64,000 nucleotides of DNA from Chryseobacterium sp. SN22 (GTDB lineage: Bacteria; Bacteroidota; Bacteroidia; Flavobacteriales; Weeksellaceae), in NCBI RefSeq assembly GCF_008329705.1, contig NZ_VTSX01000012.1, forward strand, positions 81,462-145,461. The letters are read 5' to 3'. Position 1 is the stretch's first letter; every line of letters starts with the position of its first letter. Shown here piece after piece: positions 7,786 to 17,200 of the stretch. Both the position numbers and the translations under genes were made by a program. The notes beneath the pieces were generated by a model. It worked only from the letters and a program-made list of their open reading frames with translations, made no database searches and was not told where the DNA came from.

Positions 7786-8916
7786 TTACAATCCGATTAC
7801 CGGCATCGACAGCATCAGGATGCTTTCATTATCTTCAAGACCGTCAAGAGGTTCAATGATTCCCGGTCTGTTTGGCTGGGACATCTTCATGGTAATATCG
7901 TCTGATCCGAGGATCGTCAGCATTTCCGTTAAAAATTTGGAGCTGAACCCGATGTTGATGTCTTCCCCATTGTAGTCGCAAGGAATCTGCATGTCCGCCT
8001 TGTTTGCATATTCCGTATCTTCTGCATGAAGATGAAGGATGTTTGCAGACAATTTAAACCTTACCTGGTTGGTCGATTTGTTTGACATGATCGATGCTCT
8101 TTTGATCGCGCCCAACAGAAGGTTTCTGTTGATTGTCAATACATTCGGGTTTTCTTTAGGAATTACTGCAGTATAGTTCGGGTATTTTCCGTCGATCAGC
8201 CGGCAGATCCAGACATGCTTACCGAAGGTAAATTTAGCCATGTTCTCATTGAATTCGATGGTTACGTCTTCATTTGAGCTTGCCAGTATATTTTTGAAAA
8301 TGTTCAGCGGTTTTTTCGGCATGATGAATTCCATCGGCTCGGCGTTCATCAGATCCGTTCTTTTATATACCACAAGTCTGTGTGAGTCCGTAGACACAAA
8401 ATTGGTTTCGTTTTCTCCGAACTGGAACAGGACTCCCGTCATTACAGGACGCAGGGAATCGTTGCTCGTTGCGAAAAGCGTATTCGTCAATGCTTCGGAT
8501 AAAACCCCGGCAGACATGGTTACGCTCTGGGCAGCATCGAATTCCGGCAGTTCCGGATAATCATCTGCATTGTCCAGGGCCACGGCGAAGTTATCTTTTT
8601 CATCTAAAATCTCAAGCTGACTTCCCGTTCCTTCCGCATTATCCTTTACGACCAGCGTAAGCGGCTGTTCTCCGTAAGTCTTGATAAAATCCTGAAAAAT
8701 CTTTGCAGGTACGGCAAATTTACCCGTATCATCAGATTTCCCCTCAAGAGAAGTCACCAGCGTTGTCTCGCCATCGGATGCAGTAATGGTAACCTGAGTT
8801 CCGTCTAATTCAAAAAGATAATTTTCTAAAATCGGTCTCGACTGAGAGCTTGATATTACGCCACTTACAGTTTGCAAAGCCTTCTGCAGTTCTCCACTTG
8901 AAATAATAAATTTCAT
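7786..8916 (-). CDS. dnaN: DNA polymerase III beta sliding clamp
   Basis: This ring-shaped dimeric processivity factor tethers DNA polymerase III to DNA and docks many replication and repair proteins. The product has 376 residues, the usual length, built from three repeated clamp domains. The N-terminal MKFIISSGELQKALQTVSGVIS and the SRPILENYLFELDG segment are diagnostic. The C-terminus ends in a hydrophobic SMPVIGL. Neither dnaA nor recF is adjacent; recF lies 44 kb away in this window, so the classic dnaA-dnaN-recF order is dispersed. A -7 box lies 21 nt before the start and a terminator follows the stop, so it is monocistronic. Confidence 0.98.
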   Translation of the reverse strand: MKFIISSGELQKALQTVSGVISSSQSRPILENYLFELDGTQVTITASDGETTLVTSLEGKSDDTGKFAVPAKIFQDFIKTYGEQPLTLVVKDNAEGTGSQLEILDEKDNFAVALDNADDYPELPEFDAAQSVTMSAGVLSEALTNTLFATSNDSLRPVMTGVLFQFGENETNFVSTDSHRLVVYKRTDLMNAEPMEFIMPKKPLNIFKNILASSNEDVTIEFNENMAKFTFGKHVWICRLIDGKYPNYTAVIPKENPNVLTINRNLLLGAIKRASIMSNKSTNQVRFKLSANILHLHAEDTEYANKADMQIPCDYNGEDINIGFSSKFLTEMLTILGSDDITMKMSQPNRPGIIEPLDGLEDNESILMLSMPVIGL

Positions 8917-8937
8917 AGATTTAAAAATAAGTTTTTA

Positions 8938-8945
8938 CAAATATA
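8938..8945 (-). promoter_or_regulatory. -7 box for dnaN
   Basis: The minus strand reads TATATTTG, a perfect TAnnTTTG, 21 nt upstream of the dnaN ATG at 8916. Confidence 0.65.
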
Positions 8946-9089
8946 ATAAATAGAAAAGAGATGGAAAAGAATAATTCCGAGAGTTATTAACAACCATCAA
9001 AAGAATTTTACAACCATTTCTGTTTCCTGCCGATATCCCAAAGATATCTTTGCCGTACTAAGATAAGGATTTTCAACGATGAATTTAAT

Positions 9090-9097
9090 TATATTTG
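9090..9097 (+). promoter_or_regulatory. -7 box for dgkA
   Basis: TATATTTG matches TAnnTTTG, 16 nt before the ATG at 9114. The dnaN and dgkA promoters are divergent within the same 197-bp gap. Confidence 0.6.
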
Positions 9098-9113
9098 CAG
9101 ATAATCTTTCATT

Positions 9114-9470
9114 ATGCGAAAACCACTTCTCCATCAAAGTTTCCTGAATGCTTTCCGTGGGATTTTCATGATGATAAAAAGTGAAAGGAATTTCCAGCTG
9201 GAGGTGGCCGCGTTTCTGATCAATCTGTTTTTAATTTTTTACCTGCATCTTTCAACACTTGATTCCCTACTGATCCTGATTGTCTCATCAGGTGTACTGG
9301 CAGCGGAAATTTTCAATACGGCTATTGAGAAAATCTGTGACATCATTCAGCCTGAATTTGATCAGCGGATCGGTTTCATCAAAGACATTTCTGCAGGCGC
9401 GGTTCTGCTGATGGCTCTGATTTCCGCTATTACAGGAATTTTGGTGTACTGGAAATACTTTTTTATTTAG
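9114..9470 (+). CDS. dgkA: Diacylglycerol / undecaprenol kinase family protein
   Basis: This small integral membrane kinase has 118 residues, the standard size for the prokaryotic DagK family, which phosphorylates diacylglycerol or undecaprenol in the inner membrane. It starts with an amphipathic surface helix (HQSFLNAFRGIFMMIKSERNF), followed by three hydrophobic helices. The family catalytic motif is present as EIFNTAIEKICD at about residues 65-76, with a conserved ERNFQLEVAA just before the first helix. In Gram-negative flavobacteria the lipid preference is not predictable from sequence. It is monocistronic and divergent from dnaN. Confidence 0.93.
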   Translation: MRKPLLHQSFLNAFRGIFMMIKSERNFQLEVAAFLINLFLIFYLHLSTLDSLLILIVSSGVLAAEIFNTAIEKICDIIQPEFDQRIGFIKDISAGAVLLMALISAITGILVYWKYFFI

Positions 9471-9587
9471 GTTCTGGCTAACGCCCGACAGGATCATGTT
9501 CAGTAGAAACGGGCCAAAGCTGCTCCTATTGATCCCCTTACATATTTACCTGAACTGTTTTTAAGTCCTTTTTAAGACAGTGCCGTT

Positions 9588-10205
9588 TCAGAGATATTTT
9601 TCAATAATCTGAATCGCCATTTCTACCATGATTCCGTAGCCTTTTTCGTTGGGGTGGACGCCGTCTCTGGAAAGCAAAACCTCTTTATCGTCTACAAATC
9701 CGGAGTAAAAGTCCAGATAGTGCAAAGCATTTTCATCAGCAATTTCTTTCAGCACCAGATTGTATTTCAAAATATCCGCCGTGCTTCTCAATTTTCCGGA
9801 TGCTACTTTAATACCATCTATTCTTTCGGCAACAGGAAGAATGCTGATCAGATAAATATCTTCCGCATATTGTTTTGCTTTCTGAACTGCCGTTAAAATA
9901 TTTTCTTTAAAACGCTCCGGTTTTATGGCCTGCACTCCTTCCTTTATGGCCAGATCATTCGCTCCGTAACCGATGAATACTATATTTCCTTCCGAAGAAT
10001 TACGTGCTTCCATTTCATTTGAAATTCTTTTGACAAGCCCTTCGGTTGTTTCACCTCCGATTCCCAGATTAAACACAATCAGCTCGTTACTTCCCTCATT
10101 GTATTTCTGCAAGGCATACCGCTTTAAAATATCCACCCATCCTCCGAATACGCCGTCGTACTCTCCATAGGTAATGCTGTCACCGAAAAATAATCCGTAC
10201 TTCAT
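9588..10205 (-). CDS. SGNH/GDSL-family esterase or lipase
   Basis: The 205-residue protein has no signal peptide and is probably a cytoplasmic or peripheral SGNH hydrolase. All four blocks are visible: GDSIT with nucleophile Ser10 (block I), Gly49/50 in NLGIGGETT (II), GAND at 81-84 with Asn83 (III), and DGVHPN with Asp181 and His184 (V). The family cleaves acyl or acetyl esters on lipids, sugars or thioesters, and the substrate is not predictable here. It starts 17 nt after the stop of the barstar-like gene, so the two are probably co-transcribed from upstream of 10606. Confidence 0.9.
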   Translation of the reverse strand: MKYGLFFGDSITYGEYDGVFGGWVDILKRYALQKYNEGSNELIVFNLGIGGETTEGLVKRISNEMEARNSSEGNIVFIGYGANDLAIKEGVQAIKPERFKENILTAVQKAKQYAEDIYLISILPVAERIDGIKVASGKLRSTADILKYNLVLKEIADENALHYLDFYSGFVDDKEVLLSRDGVHPNEKGYGIMVEMAIQIIEKYL

Positions 10206-10222
10206 TTATTGTTTGTATTAAA

Positions 10223-10606
10223 TCAAGCCAAAATTAGCGTAATCTTTTGATGGGACTGTATAATTTCCACTAAAATTTCAAATAGGGTCTGCCCTTTCCC
10301 TGCCACCAGTTCATCCAGTTTATGCCGGATTAACATGACGTTAAACGGTTTTCCCTGTCTGATTTTGTTTTCATAAAACTCTTTAGTCAGATCGAATCCC
10401 AGCTCTTCCCTGGACTTCTGAGAATCTTTCCAGGTAATTTGCCCCTGAAATCCATACAGGATATCATCAAAACCGTCCAGCGTTCCGACTTTCCAGTCCT
10501 CGTCCTTCATCAGCAGCCGGGAAATCTCTTCATAGAATCCTTCCAGATCTGAAAAATGACGGCCGTTGATGACCGTCATAATGTGTTTGTTATTTTCTTT
10601 TTCCAT
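10223..10606 (-). CDS. Barstar-like (RNase inhibitor) family protein
   Basis: The product is 127 residues from the ATG at 10606; an upstream non-ATG extension to 10627 is less likely. It matches the barstar fold family: an opening strand with INGRHFSDLEGFYEEISRLL, then a segment containing the acidic signature GTLDGFDDILYGF (barstar-type LDALxDxL region), and a C-terminal region with LVEIIQSHQKITLIL. Barstar itself is the intracellular inhibitor of the ribonuclease barnase. No barnase-like RNase or polymorphic toxin gene is adjacent, so this would be an orphan immunity or regulatory protein. It lies just upstream of, and is probably co-transcribed with, the SGNH hydrolase gene. The family call is good; the partner is unknown. 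Confidence 0.75.
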   Translation of the reverse strand: MEKENNKHIMTVINGRHFSDLEGFYEEISRLLMKDEDWKVGTLDGFDDILYGFQGQITWKDSQKSREELGFDLTKEFYENKIRQGKPFNVMLIRHKLDELVAGKGQTLFEILVEIIQSHQKITLILA

Positions 10607-10744
10607 TTTTGTTACCAAAAAGTACAACTTTTCGCTGGTTTTGATCAGTTTAAAGTTACAGCTTTCTTAATTTATAACAAATAATTCTATTGCTTAAAAA
10701 TGGGGATGTATTGCAAATCACCAATATAAATAGGAGCACAGTTT

Positions 10745-12109
10745 CTATTTTAAATCTGTATTCCTCTCACCTTTAATCTGATGTTCAACTTTTTCATTGG
10801 GTTCAGAACGGATGCCCTGTACTGAATCCTTCACCGGTATTGCGGCAACGGTATCCTTTTCGGGTATATTTTGGTTAATTTGGTTGTGATTCAGTTTGGT
10901 AACGACCCGCCTTTCTTTTTCGTACTGTTCCACGTAAAGCCATACCAGACCTGCAATTGCAGCCACCAGCAGGACGGATAGAACAACGGTCGCAATTTTA
11001 AAAGGATCTGACCGGTCTTTATTTTCTTTTCGTTCGCGTTCATAATGGTAAAAATGATTTCCCGACTGTCTGAAAGATGCCGGTCTGGATGCCGGTCTCG
11101 GATCGGAAACCGTTGCCAGGTCAGGTATTTTTAAATCCCTGATATTTTCCGTAAAAACATTTTTATTTTCTTTATAAGCATTTCTGATGCTGTTTAAAGC
11201 CGAACTGTCTGCTGTTTTCAGCTGATGTAACAGTTCATCGATTTTCATCGAAAATGTCTGATAGACTTCATTGATCCGGGCCAGATTCTTTTCAGATTCT
11301 TCAATTTTTTCACCGTTTGCCGCGTGCTGCTGTTTATTTTTTTCAATTTTAGCTTTACAGTCTTCACGGGTTTGTTTTTCAGCATCTTTCAGCTTTATTT
11401 TTTCCTTTTCAAAGTCTTCAACGGCTTCCCGGATCTTCCGCTTCCTTTCTTCCGCCAGCCTACGGATTTCGTTTTCAAACCCGTCTTTCTGCACAAACTG
11501 GAATATGTTTTTCTGGTGGACGAGCTTTGCGACTTCCTGGTTCGACGTAAAATAAATCGTATCATACATATTGAGCAAATCGAGGGATCTTTTGAACATC
11601 GACTGTAATGCAGATGGATTTGTTTCACAATATACCATTAACTGTTTATTGGTTATTTCGGCAGAATCCAGCATATCGATTTTCTTCAGGTTGAATCTGA
11701 CTTTATCAAAGTCGGAAAGTTTGCTTACTGAAAAGTTATCTGAATGATTAACGGAAAGCGTATCATTTTCCACATTTTTGCCGATCAGGTTTTCATGAAA
11801 CTCATTCAGGCACCGGATGGTAATATTTTCCTCTGCAATTTCATCAATAAACAGGATGGCAGATCCGATAAAAGATCCTTCCCTTGCGGAAGTCGGTTCC
11901 TTCGCATAGGTATACACTGCGTAAGCAATCATAAACGAACCATCCCGGTATTCTTTCCTAATCGAATACAATGTACTTTCGGGATAGACCCGTATGGAAC
12001 CTCTGATGTCAAAGGTTTTTACCAAAAGGGGATTTCCTGCAAAAAAGGTCTGGGTAAACCCGTTGGGGTTCCCGAATGTTCCGAAGGCGATTAAATTAAC
12101 ATTGCTCAT
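10745..12109 (-). CDS. Coiled-coil, C-terminally membrane-anchored partner of a GTPase (GAP1-like)
   Basis: The product is 454 residues from the ATG at 12109; a TTG one codon upstream is in frame but unlikely to be used. Three parts are visible. The N-terminal globular domain (about 1-195) begins with a GTFGNPNGFTQTFFAG segment. A long charged coiled coil (about 200-310) is rich in Glu, Lys and Arg. After a linker, one transmembrane helix (about 370-395) precedes a polar tail of about 55 residues. The stop of the upstream GTPase gene and this start share one base (TGATG), implying translational coupling. In architecture it resembles the 'GTPase-associated protein' partners described in predicted NTP-dependent conflict systems, but I cannot confirm that homology. 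It probably relays GTPase state to the membrane. Confidence 0.6.
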   Translation of the reverse strand: MSNVNLIAFGTFGNPNGFTQTFFAGNPLLVKTFDIRGSIRVYPESTLYSIRKEYRDGSFMIAYAVYTYAKEPTSAREGSFIGSAILFIDEIAEENITIRCLNEFHENLIGKNVENDTLSVNHSDNFSVSKLSDFDKVRFNLKKIDMLDSAEITNKQLMVYCETNPSALQSMFKRSLDLLNMYDTIYFTSNQEVAKLVHQKNIFQFVQKDGFENEIRRLAEERKRKIREAVEDFEKEKIKLKDAEKQTREDCKAKIEKNKQQHAANGEKIEESEKNLARINEVYQTFSMKIDELLHQLKTADSSALNSIRNAYKENKNVFTENIRDLKIPDLATVSDPRPASRPASFRQSGNHFYHYERERKENKDRSDPFKIATVVLSVLLVAAIAGLVWLYVEQYEKERRVVTKLNHNQINQNIPEKDTVAAIPVKDSVQGIRSEPNEKVEHQIKGERNTDLK

Positions 12110-13071
12110 CAATTGGTAAAGCTAAATTTTATACGTTCCCAAAAAGTCCCTTCATAGTACAGCGGATATCCTGAAATGCTTTCATAAAGCCATTCCGACA
12201 GCTTCTTGGCCCGGTCCAGATTCAATAAGGTCACTCTGTTGGTATCCTCATTTAGTTCGCCTACGGTATAGAATGTTTTCGCCAGGCTGTAGGTATCCAT
12301 TGCAGTGGAAGTCATCGGAAGCCTCTCTCTGACGAATTCGTCCAGCTGTGTTGAATCCTCAACTTCTGTCCTACCGGATTTATCCCACTTGGAAATGACC
12401 AGAATAATATTGACGGATCTTAATCTCTTCTCGTATTTCTCGAGCTTATTTAAAAAAGTATTGATTAAAATATCATCTTTATGCGCACTTTCATAACTTG
12501 TTACAATAATGAAAGTAAGAGGCAAATGGGCTGAAAGATAAGTTTCTATACTGCTGTGATAGTTTCCTCCTCTCCTGATTTCGTTATGGTTTTCTCCCGA
12601 AGTTTCCAAAAAAGTAAGATTGATAGGATTTACTTTCTTCGATTTATTGTTCGGTTCAAAAACCAGGTCCAGTCTGGTTACCTGATCTTTAACCGTTCCT
12701 GCCGGCAAAATACCTTTGCTGATATTCTCAAAAAAATCGTACAGCAGACTTTCCGCCTCCGCTGTATTCGGCGTTCCTATTTTCGGCCTTATCACTCCCG
12801 CTGTTGAACGGAGGTAATACAGCATGGTAGCCAGTATCACCGACTTTCCGGAAGATGCCGTTCCGAAAAAGAAAACAAAATTGCTGTCCTTATTCTTAAT
12901 TTCCGAGACATTTCCTTTAGCAATAGGTACAAAATGATCATCGGCGGTTTCTTTTTTATCATCAAATGACAACGGCCTTAGTGCATCGTCATCATCAAAA
13001 TTCAGAGGTTTAAGTTCTTCATTGCCTTTATTAAAAGACAGTGGTTTCAGAGATTCGTTATTCCAATCCAT
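12109..13071 (-). CDS. P-loop GTPase of a three-gene membrane module
   Basis: The 320-residue cytoplasmic protein has GTPase motifs: Walker A/G1 GTASSGKS at residues 70-77, a Walker B/G3-like LTFLETSGE at 152-160 (Glu in place of the usual Asp, Ser in place of Ala), and G4 as SKWD at 227-230 after the strand IILVI. The motif set resembles bacterial regulatory GTPases of the TRAFAC/Rab-like and 'double-GTPase' type rather than translation factors. The first 36 residues carry three copies of L(K/R)PL(S/N)F at 8-13, 20-25 and 31-36, which may be a tethering motif. The gene is 14 nt from the upstream membrane protein and overlaps the downstream gene by one base. The cellular role is unknown. Confidence 0.75.
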   Translation of the reverse strand: MDWNNESLKPLSFNKGNEELKPLNFDDDDALRPLSFDDKKETADDHFVPIAKGNVSEIKNKDSNFVFFFGTASSGKSVILATMLYYLRSTAGVIRPKIGTPNTAEAESLLYDFFENISKGILPAGTVKDQVTRLDLVFEPNNKSKKVNPINLTFLETSGENHNEIRRGGNYHSSIETYLSAHLPLTFIIVTSYESAHKDDILINTFLNKLEKYEKRLRSVNIILVISKWDKSGRTEVEDSTQLDEFVRERLPMTSTAMDTYSLAKTFYTVGELNEDTNRVTLLNLDRAKKLSEWLYESISGYPLYYEGTFWERIKFSFTN

Positions 13072-13085
13072 GTTTTTCCCGTTTA

Positions 13086-14117
13086 TCAGATTATTGTTTT
13101 TCCGCTGCGCCTGCTGTTAAAAATACTTTCATTCCGCCCTGTATTCCTGTTGTTTTCCGTCGGCATCAAAAGAATAATCAGCATGATCCCGAAATCCAGC
13201 AAAATGCATCCGGCAAGTACGACCAATGGGAACATTCCGAAATTTTTGATCGCATGGCTGAAGGCATATCCTATTTTCCCGACTTCCTGCGTTTCCGAAT
13301 GTGCCGGTTCAAACTTCAGCTTGTCCCTTCCCAGAATCGATTCCGCTTTGCTGCCCAAACGGTTGTATTCCGTCAGGGAATTATCGATCTGGCCCTGCGC
13401 CATCCCATTGATCACATCCGGCGTCATCTGTAAAAGGCTCTGAATTTCTTTGTTCCATCGTAAGGAAGCATCATTGATGTCGCTCATCAGATTTTTCTCT
13501 TCGGGTGTCAGGTTGTATACCATCTGAACAACCTGTTCTTCCATCCGGTCTGCCAGATCGGCATATCCTTCCGGGGTTTCACTCACCGGGGTAAGCGGGG
13601 TTACTTTCTTACCGATCATCTTTTCGATTCTTGCCAGGATCTGTCTTGCCTCCGGGCCGATCCCCACGTTTTTGGGATCACTGATCTGGATTTTCAGAAG
13701 GTTCAGCTCGCTTCTTATGGCCTGCCGTACTTTAGCATCCGGTACCGAATAATTCAGCTTGGATTCAACATCAGTTTCCAGCCTGGTGAATTTTTCATTA
13801 ACCTCCCGCAGCTCGGTCGTGTAAATATCGGTTTTCATGAAGCGGGTGTACAGCGCATTGAAATTTGCTACAAAGCAGAAGATGGCGAAGAAAAAATAAA
13901 TCCATCCCAGGGATGATGCAGATCCTCCGCTGGTCTTCGCGCGCCTGATCTGCCAGAGAAGGAAAAGAAGAATCAGGGAAAGCACCAGGGCAACGATGAA
14001 GGAACTTCCTCCAAAGATCTGCTGCAGACCCATCCAGGTCTGATAAAAACTCACGCCGATCAGCATGACCGCCAGGATACCGAGAAACAGGTCGGTTACC
14101 GTAATCTTTGTATTCAT
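13086..14117 (-). CDS. Four-TM membrane protein of the GTPase module
   Basis: The 343-residue protein has transmembrane helices at about 8-28, 38-58, 70-90 and 298-320. The roughly 200-residue segment between helices three and four is helical, charged and soluble (TTELREVNEKFTRLE and onward). The C-terminus is a short basic tail. I do not recognise the family by name. It is the first gene of the apparent operon, 14 nt upstream of the GTPase, so I infer that it forms the membrane receptor or sensor that the GTPase and the coiled-coil tail-anchored protein act upon. No clear TAnnTTTG box is found in the 170-bp gap upstream. Confidence 0.6.
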   Translation of the reverse strand: MNTKITVTDLFLGILAVMLIGVSFYQTWMGLQQIFGGSSFIVALVLSLILLFLLWQIRRAKTSGGSASSLGWIYFFFAIFCFVANFNALYTRFMKTDIYTTELREVNEKFTRLETDVESKLNYSVPDAKVRQAIRSELNLLKIQISDPKNVGIGPEARQILARIEKMIGKKVTPLTPVSETPEGYADLADRMEEQVVQMVYNLTPEEKNLMSDINDASLRWNKEIQSLLQMTPDVINGMAQGQIDNSLTEYNRLGSKAESILGRDKLKFEPAHSETQEVGKIGYAFSHAIKNFGMFPLVVLAGCILLDFGIMLIILLMPTENNRNTGRNESIFNSRRSGKTII

Positions 14118-14233
14118 AGTTAAAAGTTGTCTTGTTTTAGGTTCTTATTTAGGACGGCAAGGTATTGCGGTTTTCAGCATTTTCATTACGGTTTTCCGTA
14201 AAAACGGGAATATTTATGAGAATGAAAGTAAAG

Positions 14234-14264
14234 AAAAATGCCTCTGTTTTACAACAAAGGCATT
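14234..14264 (-). terminator. Terminator of purL
   Basis: The minus-strand transcript gives AATGCCTTTGTT-GTAA-AACAGAGGCATT then TTTT. This is a 12-bp stem with one wobble pair, 26 nt after the purL stop. Confidence 0.9.
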
Positions 14265-14289
14265 CAGGGTATTTTATTTATCTGATTAC

Positions 14290-17200
14290 TTATTTAAAGT
14301 ATTCCACTCCATTTTTAAAGATGTTGTGGTAATTCGCCGTCGGGATGTTTTTCATCAATCCTTCTGCAAAACGTTCCGGGTGGCCCATTCTTCCGAAGAT
14401 TTTTCCGTCCGGGCTGGTAACGCCTTCAATTCCGAATAATGAGTTGTTCGGATTGAACGGCATTCCGTGGGCGATTTTTCCTTCCAGATCCAGGTACTGC
14501 GTGGCAATCTGCCCGTTTTCATACAGCTTCTGGATTTCGGCTTCCGATGCCATGAAACGTCCTTCTCCGTGGGAAATCGGAATGGTGAATACCTGATCCT
14601 TCATTCCTTTCAGCCAAGGCGATTCATCGTTCACGACTTTTACGTTCACCATCTGGGAAATATGTCTTCTGATGGCGTTGTGAGCCAAAGTAGGAGAATT
14701 TTCATCCAGGTCCTTGATTCTTCCGTAAGGCAGCAGTCCTGATTTCACCAATGCCTGGAATCCGTTACAGATCCCGATGATCATCCCGTCTCTGTCTAAC
14801 AATTCATGAACGGCCTTTCTCATTTTCTCGTTTTTCAAAACGTTTACAATGAATTTGGCAGAACCGTCCGGCTCGTCACCGGCAGAGAACCCTCCTGAGA
14901 ACGCTAAAATCTGGGAAGAAGCGATTTCCTTTACCCATGCATCGATGCTTTCTTCCAGCAATTGGTGGTTGATGTTGATCAGCGGCAGACTGCTGATGGC
15001 TGCACCTTCTTTTGCAAAGGCATTCAGCGTATCATATTCACAGTTGGTTCCCGGAAATACCGGCGCGAATACTTTCGGCTGCGCAATTCCGTGGTTTTTG
15101 ATGATGATATTTCTCGGATTGACGGAGTTTAATTTTTCATCCAGTTCAATCGTCAGTTTTTCTTTTTCAACCGTAGGGAAAAGGTTTTCAAAAGTATTGG
15201 TATTGGCTTCCGATAATTTCTCAATTGCAAATTCAGAATCATTGATTCTAATGCTGGCATCTTCCTTAACTTTCCCGATCAGCTGAAGATTAACGGAGCT
15301 CAGTTCTTCCGTAGATTCGATGATTAAGCTTCCGATGTTTTTAGATAACAGCGCTGCTTCATCAACCGTAATCTCGGCCCCTAACCGGTTTCCGAAGCTC
15401 ATTTTCGCTAAAGCAACGGCTACTCCACCTTCTTTTACCGTTTTTACGGAAACAATTTTTCCGGCTTTGATGTTTTCAAAGATCAGTTCGAAAACAGTTT
15501 TTAAGGCATTGTAATCCGGCAGTCCGTTTTCCTGGGCGGTATGATTAAAGAAATAGATTTTATTTCCGGCTTTTTTAAATTCGGGAGAGATGATATTTTT
15601 CTTTTCTCCGTTGGCGCAGGCAAATGAAATCAGGGTTGGCGGCACATTCAGGTCCTGGTAGGTTCCGCTCATCGAGTCTTTTCCTCCGATCGCAGCCAGT
15701 CCAAGATTCATCTGAGCATCGTAAGCTCCCAATAATGAAGCCAACGGTTTACCCCATTTTTCAGGGTTTTGCCCTAATTTCTCAAAATATTCCTGGAAAC
15801 TTAATCTGATGTTTTTATAATCACCGCCCATCGCTACGATTTTCGCCACACTTTCTACGACGGCATACGAAGCTCCCAGCAGTGAATTCTGCTTGGAAAT
15901 TTCCGCATCGAATCCCCAACTTGCCAGAGAAACGGTTTCAATATCTTTTGCCCCGATGATTGGCAGCGTCTGAACACTTCCTTCCATCAGGGTCTGCTGG
16001 TATTTTCCGCCCAAAGGCATCGCTACGGTAGTCGCCCCGATGGAAGAGTCGAACATTTCCAGCAATCCTTTCTGGGACGCTACATTTTTATCACTTAGTG
16101 TTTTCAGGAAATTCTCTTCGCTGAAAACCTGAGTTTCTTCTTTTACTTCATTCAGGTGGGTAATTTTCACCTCCTGGGTTTTGGAACAACCGTTCGTATC
16201 TAAAAATGCTCTTGAAAGGTCTACAATTTTATCGCCTTTCCAGAACATCTGCATTCTTCCGGAATCGGTTACTTTCGCGACCTCAACCGCAACAATATTT
16301 TCTGCTTCACAGAATTTGACGAACTGTTCTTTATCTTTCGGATCTACCACAACCGCCATTCTTTCCTGAGATTCGGAAATGGCCAGTTCGGTTCCGTTTA
16401 ATCCTTCATATTTCAAAGGCAGAACATCTAGATTGACTTCCAATGAATCGGCGATTTCACCGATGGCCACCGAAACACCTCCTGCGCCGAAGTCATTTGA
16501 TTTTTTAATCAGCCTCGTTACTTCAGGATTTCTGAACAACCTCTGGATCTTACGTTCTTCCACCGCATTTCCTTTCTGAACCTCAGAACTCATGGTATGG
16601 ATGGACGTTTCGTCCTGTTCTTTTGAACTTCCGCTTGCACCTCCAACGCCATCACGGCCCGTCGCGCCTCCAAGGATAATGACAGAATCTCCGGCTTCCG
16701 GCTTCTCTCTTCTCACCCAATCTACAGGAACGGCACCGGTTACGAAACCGACTTCCATTCTCTTGGCCTTGTAGCCTTCGTCATAAATTTCGGAAACCAT
16801 GGTGGTTGCCAAACCGATCTGGTTCCCATACGAGGAATACCCGTTGGCTGCCTGTTTAGTGATGGTTTTCTGAGGCAGTTTTCCCGGTAAGGTCTGATCA
16901 ACCGGTTCCAGAACGTCTGCCGCACCGGTTAACCTCATCGCCTGGAACACAAAAGAACGTCCGGACAAAGGATCCCTGATCGCTCCGCCCAGACAGGTTG
17001 AAGCCCCTCCGAACGGTTCGATTTCCGTCGGGTGGTTATGGGTTTCGTTTTTGAATAATAAATACCACGGTTCTTTCTTACCGTCGTATTCCGCTTCGAT
17101 CTGAATGGTGCAGGCATTGATTTCATCGGAAACCACGAGGTTCTCCAGGTTGCCTGTTTTATGGAAATACCGGGCGCAGACGGTAGCCAGATCCATTAAG

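Noticed and set aside
8900..9113. Replication origin near dnaN
   Set aside because: No dnaA gene, no cluster of DnaA-box sequences (TTATCCACA-like) and only a 197-bp divergent promoter gap.
14849..15286. Open frames of 60-145 codons antisense to purL
   Set aside because: PurL is complete and conserved; these frames have serine/phenylalanine-rich antisense composition and no motifs.
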